This document shows positions 27,429 through 34,431 of a stretch of DNA of 64,000 nucleotides, piece by piece (position 1 is the first letter of the stretch; every line of letters starts with the position of its first letter). Below the pieces are notes generated by a model that had not been told where the DNA came from, searched no databases, and saw only the letters and a list, made by a program, of their open reading frames with translations. The translations under genes were made by a program, and so were the position numbers. Source of the stretch: Ornithinimicrobium faecis (GTDB taxonomy: Bacteria; Actinomycetota; Actinomycetes; Actinomycetales; Dermatophilaceae); contig NZ_CP099489.1 of the NCBI RefSeq assembly GCF_023923225.1, positions 1-64,000 on the forward strand, given 5' to 3'.

Positions 27429-27887
27429 TCACAGTTCGAAGACGGCATTGGGATCATCCATCGCACGCCGCAACTCACCGAGATTTCCGATGCTTGCAAG
27501 TGGAGAGGTTCTTGCGACCTCCACGATCCCTCCCACGACTGTCTGCATCGCCGTAACGTCGCCAGCCTGGAGTGCGAGATCGAGGTTGGCGAAAAGCCGC
27601 TCGTGAGTCTCGCGACGCTCGTCGAACACACGATCAAAATAGTCGCGAAGGACTCTCTCCGAAGCCTTGATTCGTTCGACCTCTGTCTCGCGGTAGGTTC
27701 TAAGACGCTCGCGTTTCGTGCTTTCGGCTTGATGAATCTGAACCGTTTCCAAGGTGGCCTCGACGAGCTTCGACAAAGCGCCCAGCGCGTTTCCGTCTGC
27801 TAACGTGCTGATGGAGTGTGATACTGGGTCCGTGATTGCCGTTGGCTCAACTGCCTTCTTGTTCGCCGACGTCTCTTTCTGAGCCAT
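27429..27887 (-). CDS. Coiled-coil protein, second gene of a membrane/coiled-coil pair
   Basis: A 152-aa soluble, mostly helical protein. The middle, TKRERLRTYRETEVERIKAS then DYFDRVFDERRETHERLF, is a long charged amphipathic helix, and a second helical part LDLALQAGDVTAMQTVVGGI follows. ATG at 27887 has a strong AAGGAG. The start lies 41 bases inside the upstream membrane-protein gene, so the two are probably expressed together. Similar pairs occur in other bacteria as uncharacterised accessory genes, as far as I recall; the function is unknown. Confidence 0.62.
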   Translation of the reverse strand: MAQKETSANKKAVEPTAITDPVSHSISTLADGNALGALSKLVEATLETVQIHQAESTKRERLRTYRETEVERIKASERVLRDYFDRVFDERRETHERLFANLDLALQAGDVTAMQTVVGGIVEVARTSPLASIGNLGELRRAMDDPNAVFEL

Positions 27888-28869
27888 CAGTCTCTCCTTC
27901 TGGGTTAGTGCGGTACTTAACGACCAACTCTTCGGTCCCCACGTTCAAGTTCCCGTCATCGTCGACGATGGGCGCTGTCGCGATATCACGCACTGCCTTG
28001 ACGTGAACCAGGGCACGTTGGAGACGAGTGGCGTGCAGGTCCATCGCGAATTCCTCGGACTCTAGGAGGTTGAGGGCTTCGGTCGCACCCGAGATCAGAC
28101 GCACGAGAATGTCGTTCACTTCCCTGGCTCTGGCCTGGACACCGCGATGGAGTGCGTCGCTGAGATTCAACTCTGCGATCAAGACTTCGACCGCGGTGCG
28201 ATTTTCCTCGGCTGCTGTCAGGGCCGCAGTACCACGGCGCTTCATCGCGATCCCAGCCACCAGCAGGGCTGGTCCGACCATCGTGGTTCTCAGGACTATG
28301 TCACCGAACTCCTTACCGCCACCCCCTGCCGCGATGCTGCCGTCTGCGAACCAGGCGCATGTTGCGTTGGTGGCAGCGGCCCCTCGCAGGCTTGCGATGG
28401 AGGTGCCTGTACTGGCCGTCCCAAGGCGGGACACTGTGGACTTCAAGACCGAAGGGGTGGCAGCCCCAACAAGAGCTGAGTCGATGACGTCCCGGACCCA
28501 TCCCGTGACGTCTGGGTCCAAGCGCCTAAGTGCCGGGAGGTAGGTGTTGGGCGCGCCCACACCGTCAAGGATCAGGTGCTCGTCGGCTTTTACCTGCTTC
28601 GCGTGGCTCTCCAGAAAGTTCCTCATCCGGAAGATGACCTCGTGGAGCGCGCGCTCCTGGGATCCCCCGAGGATCTGAAGGAGGCGGCTCGTGTCGTCTA
28701 CGATCGCGAGGTGCGAGTCGTGGCGCTGCTCGTATCGGGTTGCCTGGGCTTGCATCTGGGTGTGAGCACGCCTCACTTGGACACCGCCGACGACTACCGC
28801 GCCCAGACCTGTGACACCCGTGGCCACGCTGCCACCGATGAACAGCACAGCACGAACCGGCGTGGCCAC
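27847..28869 (-). CDS. Membrane-associated protein with Gly-rich hairpin, first gene of the pair
   Basis: The 340-aa product has an N-terminal hydrophobic segment (FIGGSVATGVTGLGAVVVGG). A central Gly-rich hydrophobic hairpin spans about residues 185-230: ATCAWFADGSIAAGGGG, then GPALLVAGIAMKRRG. Helical regions flank it, and the tail is acidic. Such Gly-zipper hairpins can insert into membranes and occur in several effector-like families. GTG at 28869 is preceded by GGAGG. The 3' end overlaps the coiled-coil gene. No named family is recognised. Confidence 0.6.
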   Translation of the reverse strand: MATPVRAVLFIGGSVATGVTGLGAVVVGGVQVRRAHTQMQAQATRYEQRHDSHLAIVDDTSRLLQILGGSQERALHEVIFRMRNFLESHAKQVKADEHLILDGVGAPNTYLPALRRLDPDVTGWVRDVIDSALVGAATPSVLKSTVSRLGTASTGTSIASLRGAAATNATCAWFADGSIAAGGGGKEFGDIVLRTTMVGPALLVAGIAMKRRGTAALTAAEENRTAVEVLIAELNLSDALHRGVQARAREVNDILVRLISGATEALNLLESEEFAMDLHATRLQRALVHVKAVRDIATAPIVDDDGNLNVGTEELVVKYRTNPEGETDGSERDVGEQEGS

Positions 28870-28971
28870 TCAGACCTCCAGTCACTCATCGGGGGGCCGG
28901 CACGGGCGGGCGCCGGTCACGTCCCAGCATAGGACCGGGCCTGGCTTGAGACGCGCCTGGAACGGGCCAAG

Positions 28972-29202
28972 TCATCGAGGGGGTGGAGCGTGGGTCAGAT
29001 GGGATATGCGCCCGAGGCTGAGACCCGCGGCCTGGGCAACTGCGGTGGACGCGACGCCGGCCTGGACTGCTGCGCGCACTGCCCGGTCGCGGACTTCGCG
29101 TGCGCGTTCGTACTCGGCCGCTACCTGAGCAAGCACTGCCGCTGCGTCTTCGACGGCTTCCAACTTCGCGCGCTCGTGCCGAGCGCTGGCACCAAGATCC
29201 AC
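28972..29202 (-). CDS. Small HTH-like protein
   Basis: A 76-aa, Ala-rich, helical protein. The C-terminal VQAGVASTAVAQAAGLSLGRISHL fits a helix-turn-helix, as in short actinobacterial DNA-binding proteins. The start is GTG at 29202 without a strong ribosome site. It could be a regulator of the adjacent island genes. Moderate-to-low confidence. Confidence 0.42.
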   Translation of the reverse strand: MDLGASARHERAKLEAVEDAAAVLAQVAAEYERAREVRDRAVRAAVQAGVASTAVAQAAGLSLGRISHLTHAPPPR

Positions 29203-29346
29203 GCACTGAGGCTACCGATCCGCGATCCTCCGGAGCTGCAGCCGGCCCTTGACGGCTACGCGGAGGGAGAGTGCGTCGCCCAGAGTCCCTAGGGTCCACG
29301 GCTGACGGAACACCTCAAGCGGGTCGATGGCGCCGAAACAAGAAAT

Positions 29347-29362
29347 GTAGGAACATTCCAAC
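29347..29362. promoter_or_regulatory. Third copy of the GTAGGAAT-type palindrome (imperfect)
   Basis: GTAGGAACATTCCAAC differs from the perfect palindrome GTAGGAATATTCCTAC (30568-30583) at two of 16 positions. It lies 130 bases before the lipoprotein gene. It may place that gene under the XRE regulator encoded at 30276-30533. Confidence 0.45.
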
Positions 29363-29491
29363 ATTGCTTGTCGGGTGGGGTGCACACGACGCCAGGGCCA
29401 GAACCATCGAGACGGTGAGGCCGAACCTCGTCTCACAGGCGAGTCAGCGCCAGGGTGACCGTCACCCTGGACGAGTGAGGAAGGCAAGCTC

Positions 29492-30136
29492 ATGAGATTT
29501 GGCAGGTACATCCGGGCGGGTGGTCTGGGGGAGACGTTGACGGGTGTCATGGCGGTGTCCGCTAGCCCTGGCAGCGGCAAAGATGCCGTGTCCGGCAAAG
29601 AGCCGTTGGCCAGGCACCAGACCTTGCGATTGACCCAGATCAGACCCTACGCAGGGGTGCTGTCCGCTGCTGCTGCCCTGGTGGTCCTGGCCGGGTGCTC
29701 AGGCCCCGGCGACGCAGCGACCGACGATCTGTCTGCTGACGAGGCCGGCTACCGGGCTGCGGTGAGATTATTCACCACGGCTCTATCCGAACGCGACGCA
29801 GACACGATCTGCGGGTTCTACAACGCCGAGGACCAGGCGTCCCTCGTCAGGGACCTTGGGACCGAGGACTGCGCCAGCGGTGTGGAGTCCGCCCTTGGCG
29901 GAGCCAGCGAAGACGTTCGGGCGTCGTGGGCGTCCATGGACGTTTCCGAGGTCCCGCTGGACGTCGCCGACGACGGGGAGTACTGCCTGGACGACGACGC
30001 ACAGATCCCCGTCGAGGAGGGAGCCTGGGCCGGTGGCGTCCGTGCCTCAAAGGTCCCGTGCATGATTCACACGGGCGAAAAGTGGGTCCTGGACCACGAC
30101 ACGTGGTTCCTCGACTTCAAGAAGCAGGCGACCTGA
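29492..30136 (+). CDS. Putative lipoprotein
   Basis: The 214-aa product contains a lipobox, ALVVLAGCS, but only at residue ~69, after an unusually long N-terminal stretch. The ATG at 29492 has a good AGGAAGG site. An in-frame TTG at 29624 would give a normal lipoprotein signal peptide (LRLTQIRPYAGVLSAAAALV), so the true start is uncertain. The exported part contains four Cys and an acidic middle, and resembles NTF2/DUF-type lipoproteins (YRAAVRLFTTALSERDADTIC). Role unknown. Confidence 0.6.
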   Translation: MRFGRYIRAGGLGETLTGVMAVSASPGSGKDAVSGKEPLARHQTLRLTQIRPYAGVLSAAAALVVLAGCSGPGDAATDDLSADEAGYRAAVRLFTTALSERDADTICGFYNAEDQASLVRDLGTEDCASGVESALGGASEDVRASWASMDVSEVPLDVADDGEYCLDDDAQIPVEEGAWAGGVRASKVPCMIHTGEKWVLDHDTWFLDFKKQAT

Positions 30137-30275
30137 CCGAGCTCTCCCCACCTGGCTGTCAGAGTCAACGGTCCCATTCGCCTTCTCGTGGCAGGGTCCT
30201 CGCAGAATGTGGACCCTACGGTCAGGGGGCCATCCTCCAGCAAGCCACGACAGTCCGCCGCGCAGGTCTTCAGGT

Positions 30276-30533
30276 TCAGTCTTCAGCGGGTGTGCCGACG
30301 GGAACGTCAGGGACTAACTGCTTCGCGCTGACCTGCAGAGCCTCAGCGAGGTCAAAGACCCGGTCCAACGCGATGCTGTGCTTGCCGGTCTCCACCTCCA
30401 CGTAGAACGACCGGTCCAGACCAGCCGCATGGGCGACCGCCTCCTGCGTCAACCCTCGGTCCAACCGGACCGCCCGCAACTGCGTCGCGAACGCGGCCCG
30501 CCCTTCACGAGCGATCGGGGACGGTTCGGGCAC
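30276..30533 (-). CDS. XRE-family transcriptional regulator
   Basis: An 85-aa protein that is essentially one helix-turn-helix domain: RLDRGLTQEAVAHAAGLDRSFYVEVETGKHSIALDRVFDLAEAL. Two palindromes lie immediately upstream, as expected for an autoregulated repressor. The gene is divergent from the MucR-like gene, so the same operators could control both. Confidence 0.82.
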   Translation of the reverse strand: MPEPSPIAREGRAAFATQLRAVRLDRGLTQEAVAHAAGLDRSFYVEVETGKHSIALDRVFDLAEALQVSAKQLVPDVPVGTPAED

Positions 30534-30542
30534 CTCTTGACG

Positions 30543-30583
30543 GTAGGAATACTCCTACGCCAAGTCAGTAGGAATATTCCTAC
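30543..30583. promoter_or_regulatory. Twin palindromic operators between divergent regulator genes
   Basis: GTAGGAATACTCCTAC (30543-30558) and the perfect palindrome GTAGGAATATTCCTAC (30568-30583) are spaced 25 bases centre to centre, and they start nine bases before the XRE gene. Two similar AT-rich palindromes in a GC-rich gap between divergent genes strongly suggest repressor binding. Confidence 0.72.
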
Positions 30584-30690
30584 ATCATGGCCCTCGGCGA
30601 AGCAGCCGAGCGTCGGCAGCCACGACGCCCTGGGACCAGCCAGCGGACGAAGGGGTCGGTGCGTTGCATCAGTCTTGCGGGCCAGGAAAG

Positions 30691-31209
30691 ATGGCAGCCG
30701 TGTCCAGCGAGGTGGGTGACCCTGACGGGTTCGGCGTCTTCGGCGTGCTCGACGAAGACGCCGACGGGCTGCTCTGCCACGACTGCGGGCACCGGTTCAC
30801 CCACCTCGGCCTCCACGCCTACAAAGCCCACGGGATGACCGCAGACCAGTACCGGCACGCGCACGGACTCGGACGCCGCGGCCTCGTCGTGGCCGAAACC
30901 CGGGCGACCATCCAGGAGAACGCCCGCCGAACCTTCGCAGGCCGTGTCGCCTTCATCGAAGCGCGCAACCCTGCCGCCGCCAGCGCCGCCCAACGCGGCG
31001 GCCCCAACTCAATCTCACCAGCAGGACTCGCCGCGATCCGCGAAACCGCACGCACGCGACGCGGCACCCAACGCCACGGCACAGTCGTCACCTGCGCCTG
31101 GTGCGGCAACCAGTTCTGCCCCCTCCTCGGCGCCGCCAAGCGACGGTTCTGCAGCCGGTCCTGCGCCTCGCGCCACAACAGGAACACACGAGGGTTGAGC
31201 TCCCGGTAG
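30691..31209 (+). CDS. MucR/Ros-like zinc-finger protein
   Basis: The 172-aa product has a Ros/MucR-type N-terminal finger: CHDCGHRFTHLGLHAYKAHG followed by MTADQYRHAHGL. It ends in a second Cys cluster, CAWCGNQF...RRFCSRSCASRHN, typical of a zinc ribbon. The first finger resembles DNA-binding regulators. ATG at 30691 (AGGAAAG upstream) is chosen over an earlier TTG. It is divergent from the XRE gene across the palindromes, and may be a regulator or a phage/plasmid-type accessory protein. Confidence 0.7.
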   Translation: MAAVSSEVGDPDGFGVFGVLDEDADGLLCHDCGHRFTHLGLHAYKAHGMTADQYRHAHGLGRRGLVVAETRATIQENARRTFAGRVAFIEARNPAAASAAQRGGPNSISPAGLAAIRETARTRRGTQRHGTVVTCAWCGNQFCPLLGAAKRRFCSRSCASRHNRNTRGLSSR

Positions 31210-31317
31210 CACCGCTGATTGGACGCTGGTCCCTTCTGATCCCTCTAGATTCCGACCACTTCCTTTGGATCTCCGTCGTTGGCCCGACCGGGCGCCAACG
31301 TACGTCGTATCGCCCGT

Positions 31318-32187
31318 TCACACCTTCTTGGATCGCCCTCTGCCGCGGATCGTGGTTCCAGCATGATGTAGGAGGGTACGGACCCGCGTGATCGAGTAGC
31401 CAGTCTGTTCGGACAGATCCCTGATGGATGACCCTCTTTCGTACTGCTTGCGGAGGGTCTCCCCGAGCTTGTCGAGCGCCTGCTGTGGGAGGTGCACGTG
31501 AGGGTCGATGTGGGGGACTTGGATCTCTCCGCCTGCGTAGCCTCTGTGCACTCTCCCGCGAGGCGCCACGTCTTCGGCAGACTCGTCGCCCCAGAGGGTC
31601 CATCCGTCTCGGGGGTGGCGAGCGAACATCTCCAGGTACGGGCCTGGGGAGCACGCTTCGATCAGGTCATACTGCTCATCCGGTTTGCGGGAGTGCTCGC
31701 GCTTGCGGGTTTCGATCATGTTCACTTGGGACCGAGCGGGCGCGAGGGTACGCATTGATCCGCGGACGCCGAAGAGGATGATCTCGGTGACGTTGCGGAA
31801 GTAGAAGCCGACACCTCGCCCGTCCGGGCCTCCATCCTTACGTCGCTTGGCCCAGACGACGTTGGAGACGTAGCGGAACCCCCAGCTCTCCATGACCTTC
31901 AGGCCTTCGGGTAGGAGCGCGTTCGGCACCCACAGGTACAGGTGCGCGTCCTTTGCAACGGTGGCTGCGACGGGTAGGTCGCAGATGTCTTTGAGGTCCA
32001 TGGTCGAGTACCGGTCCAGCCGGCGGTGCTCTGGGGCCACCTTCCCTGTGCGGTTCGTGAACCGCCAGGGCGGGTCTGCGAGGACTGTCTTGAACCCACC
32101 ATCGATCTCCGGCATGGGAGGGGCCTCCTGCACCAGTCGGAGAGGAGCGGTTGCGCGCAGGCTTGGGGCGGTGGCTTCAGCTGTCAT
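31318..32187 (-). CDS. MT-A70-family adenine DNA methyltransferase
   Basis: The 289-aa product has the catalytic DPPW motif near residue 38, and AHLYLWVPNALLPEGL and FGVRGSMRTLAP typical of MT-A70 N6-adenine methyltransferases. The C-terminal 55 residues form a helix-turn-helix (RDLSEQTGYSITRVRTLLHHAG) that could assist DNA recognition. A GAGGAG site precedes the ATG. It lies directly downstream of a BglII/BstYI-like endonuclease, so it is most likely the protecting enzyme of that system. Two AGATCT sites lie in its promoter region. Confidence 0.85.
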   Translation of the reverse strand: MTAEATAPSLRATAPLRLVQEAPPMPEIDGGFKTVLADPPWRFTNRTGKVAPEHRRLDRYSTMDLKDICDLPVAATVAKDAHLYLWVPNALLPEGLKVMESWGFRYVSNVVWAKRRKDGGPDGRGVGFYFRNVTEIILFGVRGSMRTLAPARSQVNMIETRKREHSRKPDEQYDLIEACSPGPYLEMFARHPRDGWTLWGDESAEDVAPRGRVHRGYAGGEIQVPHIDPHVHLPQQALDKLGETLRKQYERGSSIRDLSEQTGYSITRVRTLLHHAGTTIRGRGRSKKV

Positions 32188-32204
32188 GGGTCTCCTCAGA
32201 TTAA

Positions 32205-32229
32205 AGATCTATTTATCTTAAGTAGATCT
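32205..32229. promoter_or_regulatory. AT-rich methyltransferase promoter with two AGATCT sites
   Basis: AGATCT occurs at 32205-32210 and 32224-32229, 19 bases apart, in the 67-base gap between the endonuclease stop and the methyltransferase start. The sites sit in mirrored context (AAGATCTA and TAGATCTT). On the minus strand TAAGAT between them could be a -10. AGATCT is the BglII site and also fits the BstYI site RGATCY. Confidence 0.6.
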
Positions 32230-32254
32230 TACAGCAGGGTTGGACTGGCTGTCC

Positions 32255-32983
32255 CTACGCTTCGAGCGTGTCGCCGCGAGTGATCGGCCGCCGGTCGCTG
32301 TACGCCTGGACGATCGGCTCAAACCCGTCGATCCGCTCTGGCTGTATTCCTATCAGGATGAGGGGACACTCCCCGCCGCCACCCAGCTCTACCCGCGGCA
32401 CGAGCTTGTCCCAGTGAGTGGTGGACCGCCCGAACTTCGGCGATCGGGATGTGCCGTAGATGGTCGGACCGATGATCTGCTGCAGGTCGGGGCCGCGGGT
32501 CACGATCACCCCGACGGCGAGGGCACCCTCACGGTGAAGCGCCTGGAAGTTGAGCAGGTCCCGGTCGAAGAACGGATCCTTGTTGTTCCATTCCATCTCG
32601 ACGCCAACGCCAGGGTATGGGTCGGGTGCTCCTCCCGGGCCAGCACCAAACATGTCGATCTCATGTCCACGCGTGCGGTGGATCGGGCGACCGTCGACGA
32701 ACTTTTCGATCGTGATGTTTCGCTTACCCCAGCCGAACCGTTGGAGAGACGCGTCGAACCGTGCCGTGTGACCGGCACGGTTCCCGCCGCCAGCGACGAG
32801 CTCGTCCGCCCCGATGCTGTAGTTCTCCAACGTCAACCACAAGTCGTCGAATCTGGCTGGGAACGCGTCCCGCAGGATCAGGTCCGCATACCGGGTGACA
32901 CCGATCGTGTAGCCGTCCGGGAACGTGGCCGTCGGCTCGAACAGCAGCCCCGCAGGCGCTGGAAGGGACGTCTCCTCGGTCAC
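32255..32983 (-). CDS. BglII/BstYI-family type II restriction endonuclease
   Basis: The 242-aa product carries the family core: HEIDMFG, then GVGVEMEWNNKDPFFDRDLL with the acidic active-site residues, then GVIVTRGPDLQ. Family members cut AGATCT (BglII) or RGATCY (BstYI); the specificity here is inferred. The start is GTG at 32983. The matching methyltransferase follows after 67 bases on the same strand. Confidence 0.85.
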   Translation of the reverse strand: MTEETSLPAPAGLLFEPTATFPDGYTIGVTRYADLILRDAFPARFDDLWLTLENYSIGADELVAGGGNRAGHTARFDASLQRFGWGKRNITIEKFVDGRPIHRTRGHEIDMFGAGPGGAPDPYPGVGVEMEWNNKDPFFDRDLLNFQALHREGALAVGVIVTRGPDLQQIIGPTIYGTSRSPKFGRSTTHWDKLVPRVELGGGGECPLILIGIQPERIDGFEPIVQAYSDRRPITRGDTLEA

Positions 32984-33090
32984 CCGTTGAGGCTACCTTC
33001 GCGAACGCGCACAGCCCTTGAGGACCCGCGGTGACGGCGCGGGCCAGCACGGTGCTGGTGCACGCCCAGATCGGCCTCCCATAGAGTCGC

Positions 33091-34431
33091 TCACCCGACC
33101 CTTGAGGACAACTCTGCCTGAGCGTGCTGGCGCAACATCTGGACGAATGAAGGGAGGTTAGCGGCCGCGCTCTTGCCGATGTCGATGAACAACAGAGAGA
33201 CAGGGGTTGCGAAACCTCGGACTTCCATCGGGGCCGGGAGTTGATCCCCAGGGGCAAGGACGAGCGGGTACAGCAGCGCCCCCGTGGAGTTCACCCACCT
33301 CTCGTGTTGGCAGTAGGCCACGACCTGGTAGATGTCAGCGCGGGTGATCTTGATGCGGTGGCGGTCATCAACGGTGGTCACGTCCTCGTCGGGCAGATGA
33401 CCGCTGGGCAGGGCGTCCTTGTACTTCGTGTCTATCACCAGAGTCCGGTCGGCCCCGACCCGCAGGACGAGGTCCGGGTCGACCTTGGACGACCTCCGTC
33501 GAGTCCCGTCCGCGTCGTAGATGCGAGCGGCTCCGGGCTTGCCAGGGTCAAGCGTCAAGTGGGGAGAGGAGTCGATGATGCCGCGAACTGCCTCCTGGAA
33601 CAGGACAGGCATGCTCCACATGAACGCAGATGTCCCATCCGCGGGCAAGACCTCGTCGCCCATGAGCCGGCCTTGGAGGAGGCCAACCGTCGCCGCCAAA
33701 ACGCTCGCATAGCGGCGCTGCGGGCCTCGGGTTGACGTGGCTCGGATGTCAGCGGGTGAGACACGAATGTCGGTAACCTGCGCGAACAACGGCAGCGCTG
33801 CATTGACCTGCCGCAGCACGGCCCTTCGGGCGGCTGGAACCGGAAGATTGTGGCTGACTGCGGCAATGTACCGGAGCCCTGCCTTCAGGAGACGGTTGTT
33901 CGGGGTGTCTTGAGTGCGTTCCTGGACCCGGCATGGAATCCGCGCAGCGTCTCCGACCGCGAGATGCTCGGTGACGTACCTGTTGACGAGGATTCGCCCC
34001 TTGACCTTGCCGTTGAGGACCTGGTGCCGGGCCTGGTAGTCGCGTCTGAGCCAGCGGGCGGCGAACCGACGAATGGTGCGGACATGCCACACAAGGAGGC
34101 AGGCGGTCGGGTCGCGAAGCACGGCTTCGAGTCCGATGTCGTTGTCGAGGAGTCGGAGCGGGTCGTGCCGCTGTTCGTACGCGTAGTCAGCCATGAAGAA
34201 CACGTCGGCTGTCTCGAGCTTCGGCCGTACCTGGAGGGTCACTTCGCCTGCGGCTGTCTGGGTACGGGTAACGCCGACCCTGTTGCCTGCGCGCAATACC
34301 CATCCGTCGTGGCCTGCGGTCTTCGTGACGCTGCAGTCAGCGCCCGACCAGAACTCCTCTGGTGTCTCCGCGGCCGCGTCCTCGGGGACAGGTGCGCGTC
34401 CGTGCTCGCGAACCTCGATGAGATGGGTCAC
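33091..34431 (-). CDS. mcrC: McrC-family 5-methylcytosine restriction subunit
   Basis: The 446-aa product has the McrC N-terminal region (IEVREHGRAPVP, LQVRPKLETADVFFMADYAY) and a C-terminal PD-(D/E)XK nuclease domain with VDPDLVLR and VIDTKYKD. McrC supplies the nuclease of type IV McrBC restriction, which cuts DNA carrying modified cytosines. GTG at 34431 overlaps the mcrB stop by four bases (GTGA), so the two are coupled. Confidence 0.9.
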   Translation of the reverse strand: MTHLIEVREHGRAPVPEDAAAETPEEFWSGADCSVTKTAGHDGWVLRAGNRVGVTRTQTAAGEVTLQVRPKLETADVFFMADYAYEQRHDPLRLLDNDIGLEAVLRDPTACLLVWHVRTIRRFAARWLRRDYQARHQVLNGKVKGRILVNRYVTEHLAVGDAARIPCRVQERTQDTPNNRLLKAGLRYIAAVSHNLPVPAARRAVLRQVNAALPLFAQVTDIRVSPADIRATSTRGPQRRYASVLAATVGLLQGRLMGDEVLPADGTSAFMWSMPVLFQEAVRGIIDSSPHLTLDPGKPGAARIYDADGTRRRSSKVDPDLVLRVGADRTLVIDTKYKDALPSGHLPDEDVTTVDDRHRIKITRADIYQVVAYCQHERWVNSTGALLYPLVLAPGDQLPAPMEVRGFATPVSLLFIDIGKSAAANLPSFVQMLRQHAQAELSSRVG

